Shown piece by piece: positions 62,974 through 64,000 of a stretch of 64,000 nt of DNA (position 1 is its first letter; each line of letters opens with the position of its first letter). Location of the stretch: positions 4,402,001 through 4,466,000 of the forward strand of contig VCCP01000003.1 in NCBI GenBank assembly GCA_005765155.1. The letters are read 5' to 3'. The stretch comes from Zelopaecilomyces penicillatus. Lineage: Eukaryota; Ascomycota; Sordariomycetes; Hypocreales; Pseudodiploosporaceae. The notes beneath the pieces are model-generated. The model saw nothing but the letters and a program-made list of their open reading frames with translations, did no database searches and was not told the origin of the DNA. The translations under genes were made by a program, and so were the position numbers.

Positions 62974-64000
62974 ATGGACATCAACGGCAACATGGGTGTC
63001 CCTGGCTTCTCCAACGACCAAGCTTGGCCCATGGAGATGTCCAATGGCCTGTACAGAGCTCCAACTCCAACACAGGTAGATGATGGTAAGGCATGTGTTG
63101 ACCCCCATCTCTTGAACATGCCCGATACGGACTACGACATGGGCTATGTCATGCCAAACCAGCATGACCACAATCCCATGGACATGCCTCAGCCTGCTGT
63201 TCCGATGCTTGGTATGCAAAATACTGGGTTTCAGTATCCAGGGGGCCAAAATATGTTTGTGAACATGGGCAACGAATTGCAGCCCCAGTTCGTCAACATG
63301 CCTTTGGTTGACGTTGGCCATAATGGGTCATTCACAATGGCCCAAAACATGAATGGCCCTAACATGAGCATGGGCATGGGCAACCAACCGAATCCTCAGC
63401 ACCCAAGCTTGTATCCGGTTGGCGCTCCAAACGGGGGCAGGTTATTCGCAATTGCTCAAAACATGAGCATCAATAACATGGTCTTGCGAACGGCGGGGGA
63501 ATACGAGCAGAATACCCATGCCCGACGCTTGCCTGAAGCTGCTGTGTCCAACATTGGTCCACCGTACAAGGGAAACCAAAATGTGAGAAGCGGCAGCCCA
63601 AATGTCGGCTTTAATAATGGTTTCGGCCCCGGAGTTTCGAACAATAACGGCATGTACAACAACCCGGTTCCTAGTTTCCCTCCAGGCCAAGTCCCTCACA
63701 ACATCCCCGGTGGCCCAGTTGCATCCGTACATTCGGGCACAGTCCCGGTGCCAATACCACGTCAACGCACCCCGATGCCTGGTTCTAGCAATACAGGGGC
63801 TCACAGCACCCCTTTGATGTCAAGACCACATCCTAACGCCACTCGGCCCATTTCCAACAAAAGAGTACATAGCGGCGTCCCCCTCATTGTCGAAGGGGCT
63901 GCTAAACGGCGCAAGTTATGCAACCGGGTTATGAGTCTGAGAACAGGCGCCAAAACTGCGTCGGATCTCACGAGGGAGGAAATGCTCAGCGTTCTGGATG
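62974..64000 (+). CDS. Asn/Met/Gly/Pro-rich protein, 5' part (runs off the window)
   Basis: I do not recognise this gene. The frame opens at ATG 62974 (MDINGNMGVPGFSNDQAWPM) and stays open to base 64000 (342 codons), so the 3' end is missing. The composition is highly biased: Met, Asn, Gly, Pro and Gln dominate, with recurrent NM/NMG units (GPNMSMGMGNQPNP) as in the disordered activation regions of fungal transcription factors or prion-like proteins. Near the right edge a basic cluster (GAAKRRKLCNRV) looks like a nuclear localisation signal and is followed by SLRTGAKTASDLTREEMLSV, the first ordered-looking part. A DNA-binding domain could lie beyond the edge. Role as regulator is inference. 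Confidence 0.65.
   Translation, partial: MDINGNMGVPGFSNDQAWPMEMSNGLYRAPTPTQVDDGKACVDPHLLNMPDTDYDMGYVMPNQHDHNPMDMPQPAVPMLGMQNTGFQYPGGQNMFVNMGNELQPQFVNMPLVDVGHNGSFTMAQNMNGPNMSMGMGNQPNPQHPSLYPVGAPNGGRLFAIAQNMSINNMVLRTAGEYEQNTHARRLPEAAVSNIGPPYKGNQNVRSGSPNVGFNNGFGPGVSNNNGMYNNPVPSFPPGQVPHNIPGGPVASVHSGTVPVPIPRQRTPMPGSSNTGAHSTPLMSRPHPNATRPISNKRVHSGVPLIVEGAAKRRKLCNRVMSLRTGAKTASDLTREEMLSVLD

Overview
The window is nuclear DNA of a filamentous ascomycete. Most genes are broken by short introns of about 45 to 95 bases with fungal splice signals (GTAAGT/GTATGT donors, CTAAC/CTGAT-like branch sites, YAG acceptors). Genes lie on both strands with no operons. The products are those of a mould: Zn2Cys6 regulators, a drug-exporter-type MFS protein, a Pex14/17 (Pex33-type) peroxin and a Polycomb SUZ12 homologue. 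As far as I recall SUZ12/PRC2 is absent from Aspergillus-type fungi and present in many Sordariomycetes. With the TAGGTA/TACCTA-rich intergenic DNA this makes a Sordariomycete (perhaps Hypocreales) my best guess, but that is inference. All multi-exon models below were spliced by eye, and each gives an unbroken frame divisible by three.

Layout, 1-19 kb: 3' part of a Zn2Cys6-type regulator (1-1296, +); mitochondrial ATP synthase beta (ATP2, -); glycogen branching enzyme (GLC3, -); a possible unrecognised 4-exon small gene (8309-8858, -); mitochondrial ClpX (MCX1, +); cytochrome oxidase subunit COX5 (-); an MFS drug-exporter-like transporter (-) divergent from a Zn2Cys6 factor (+). Their shared promoter holds three TCCGYGG motifs exactly 11 bp apart.

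19-42 kb: a 2179-aa Mus7/Mms22 replication-repair scaffold (+) followed head-to-tail by ORC5 (+), both with an upstream ACGCGT (MCB-like) site; a SLY41-type triose-phosphate-transporter-family protein (-); splicing factor SF3B2/CUS1 (+), overlapped at its start by a 52-codon upstream ORF; SUZ12 (-), which splices into a C-terminal PHD-like zinc finger; an F-box/LRR-like nuclear protein (+); an RS-rich protein (-).

42-64 kb: class II histone deacetylase HDA1 with its Arb2 tail (-); an F-box protein (-); ribosome biogenesis factor BRX1 (-); Rab11/Ypt31 GTPase (-); a 1305-aa chromodomain protein (+); Pex14/17-type peroxin (-); INO80 subunit IES2 (+) with a GC-AG intron; and the 5' part of an Asn/Met/Gly/Pro-rich protein running off the right edge (+).

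The genes are mostly housekeeping and do not form one pathway. Two local themes stand out. MUS7 and ORC5 are adjacent replication genes with the same kind of upstream element. SUZ12, HDA1, the chromodomain protein and IES2 are four chromatin regulators within about 28 kb. The most novel-looking items are the SUZ12-PHD architecture, the large chromodomain protein, the phased operator-like array, the overlapping uORF at SF3B2 and the candidate small gene antisense to the ClpX leader. I saw no transposons, CRISPR arrays, rRNA or convincing tRNA genes.
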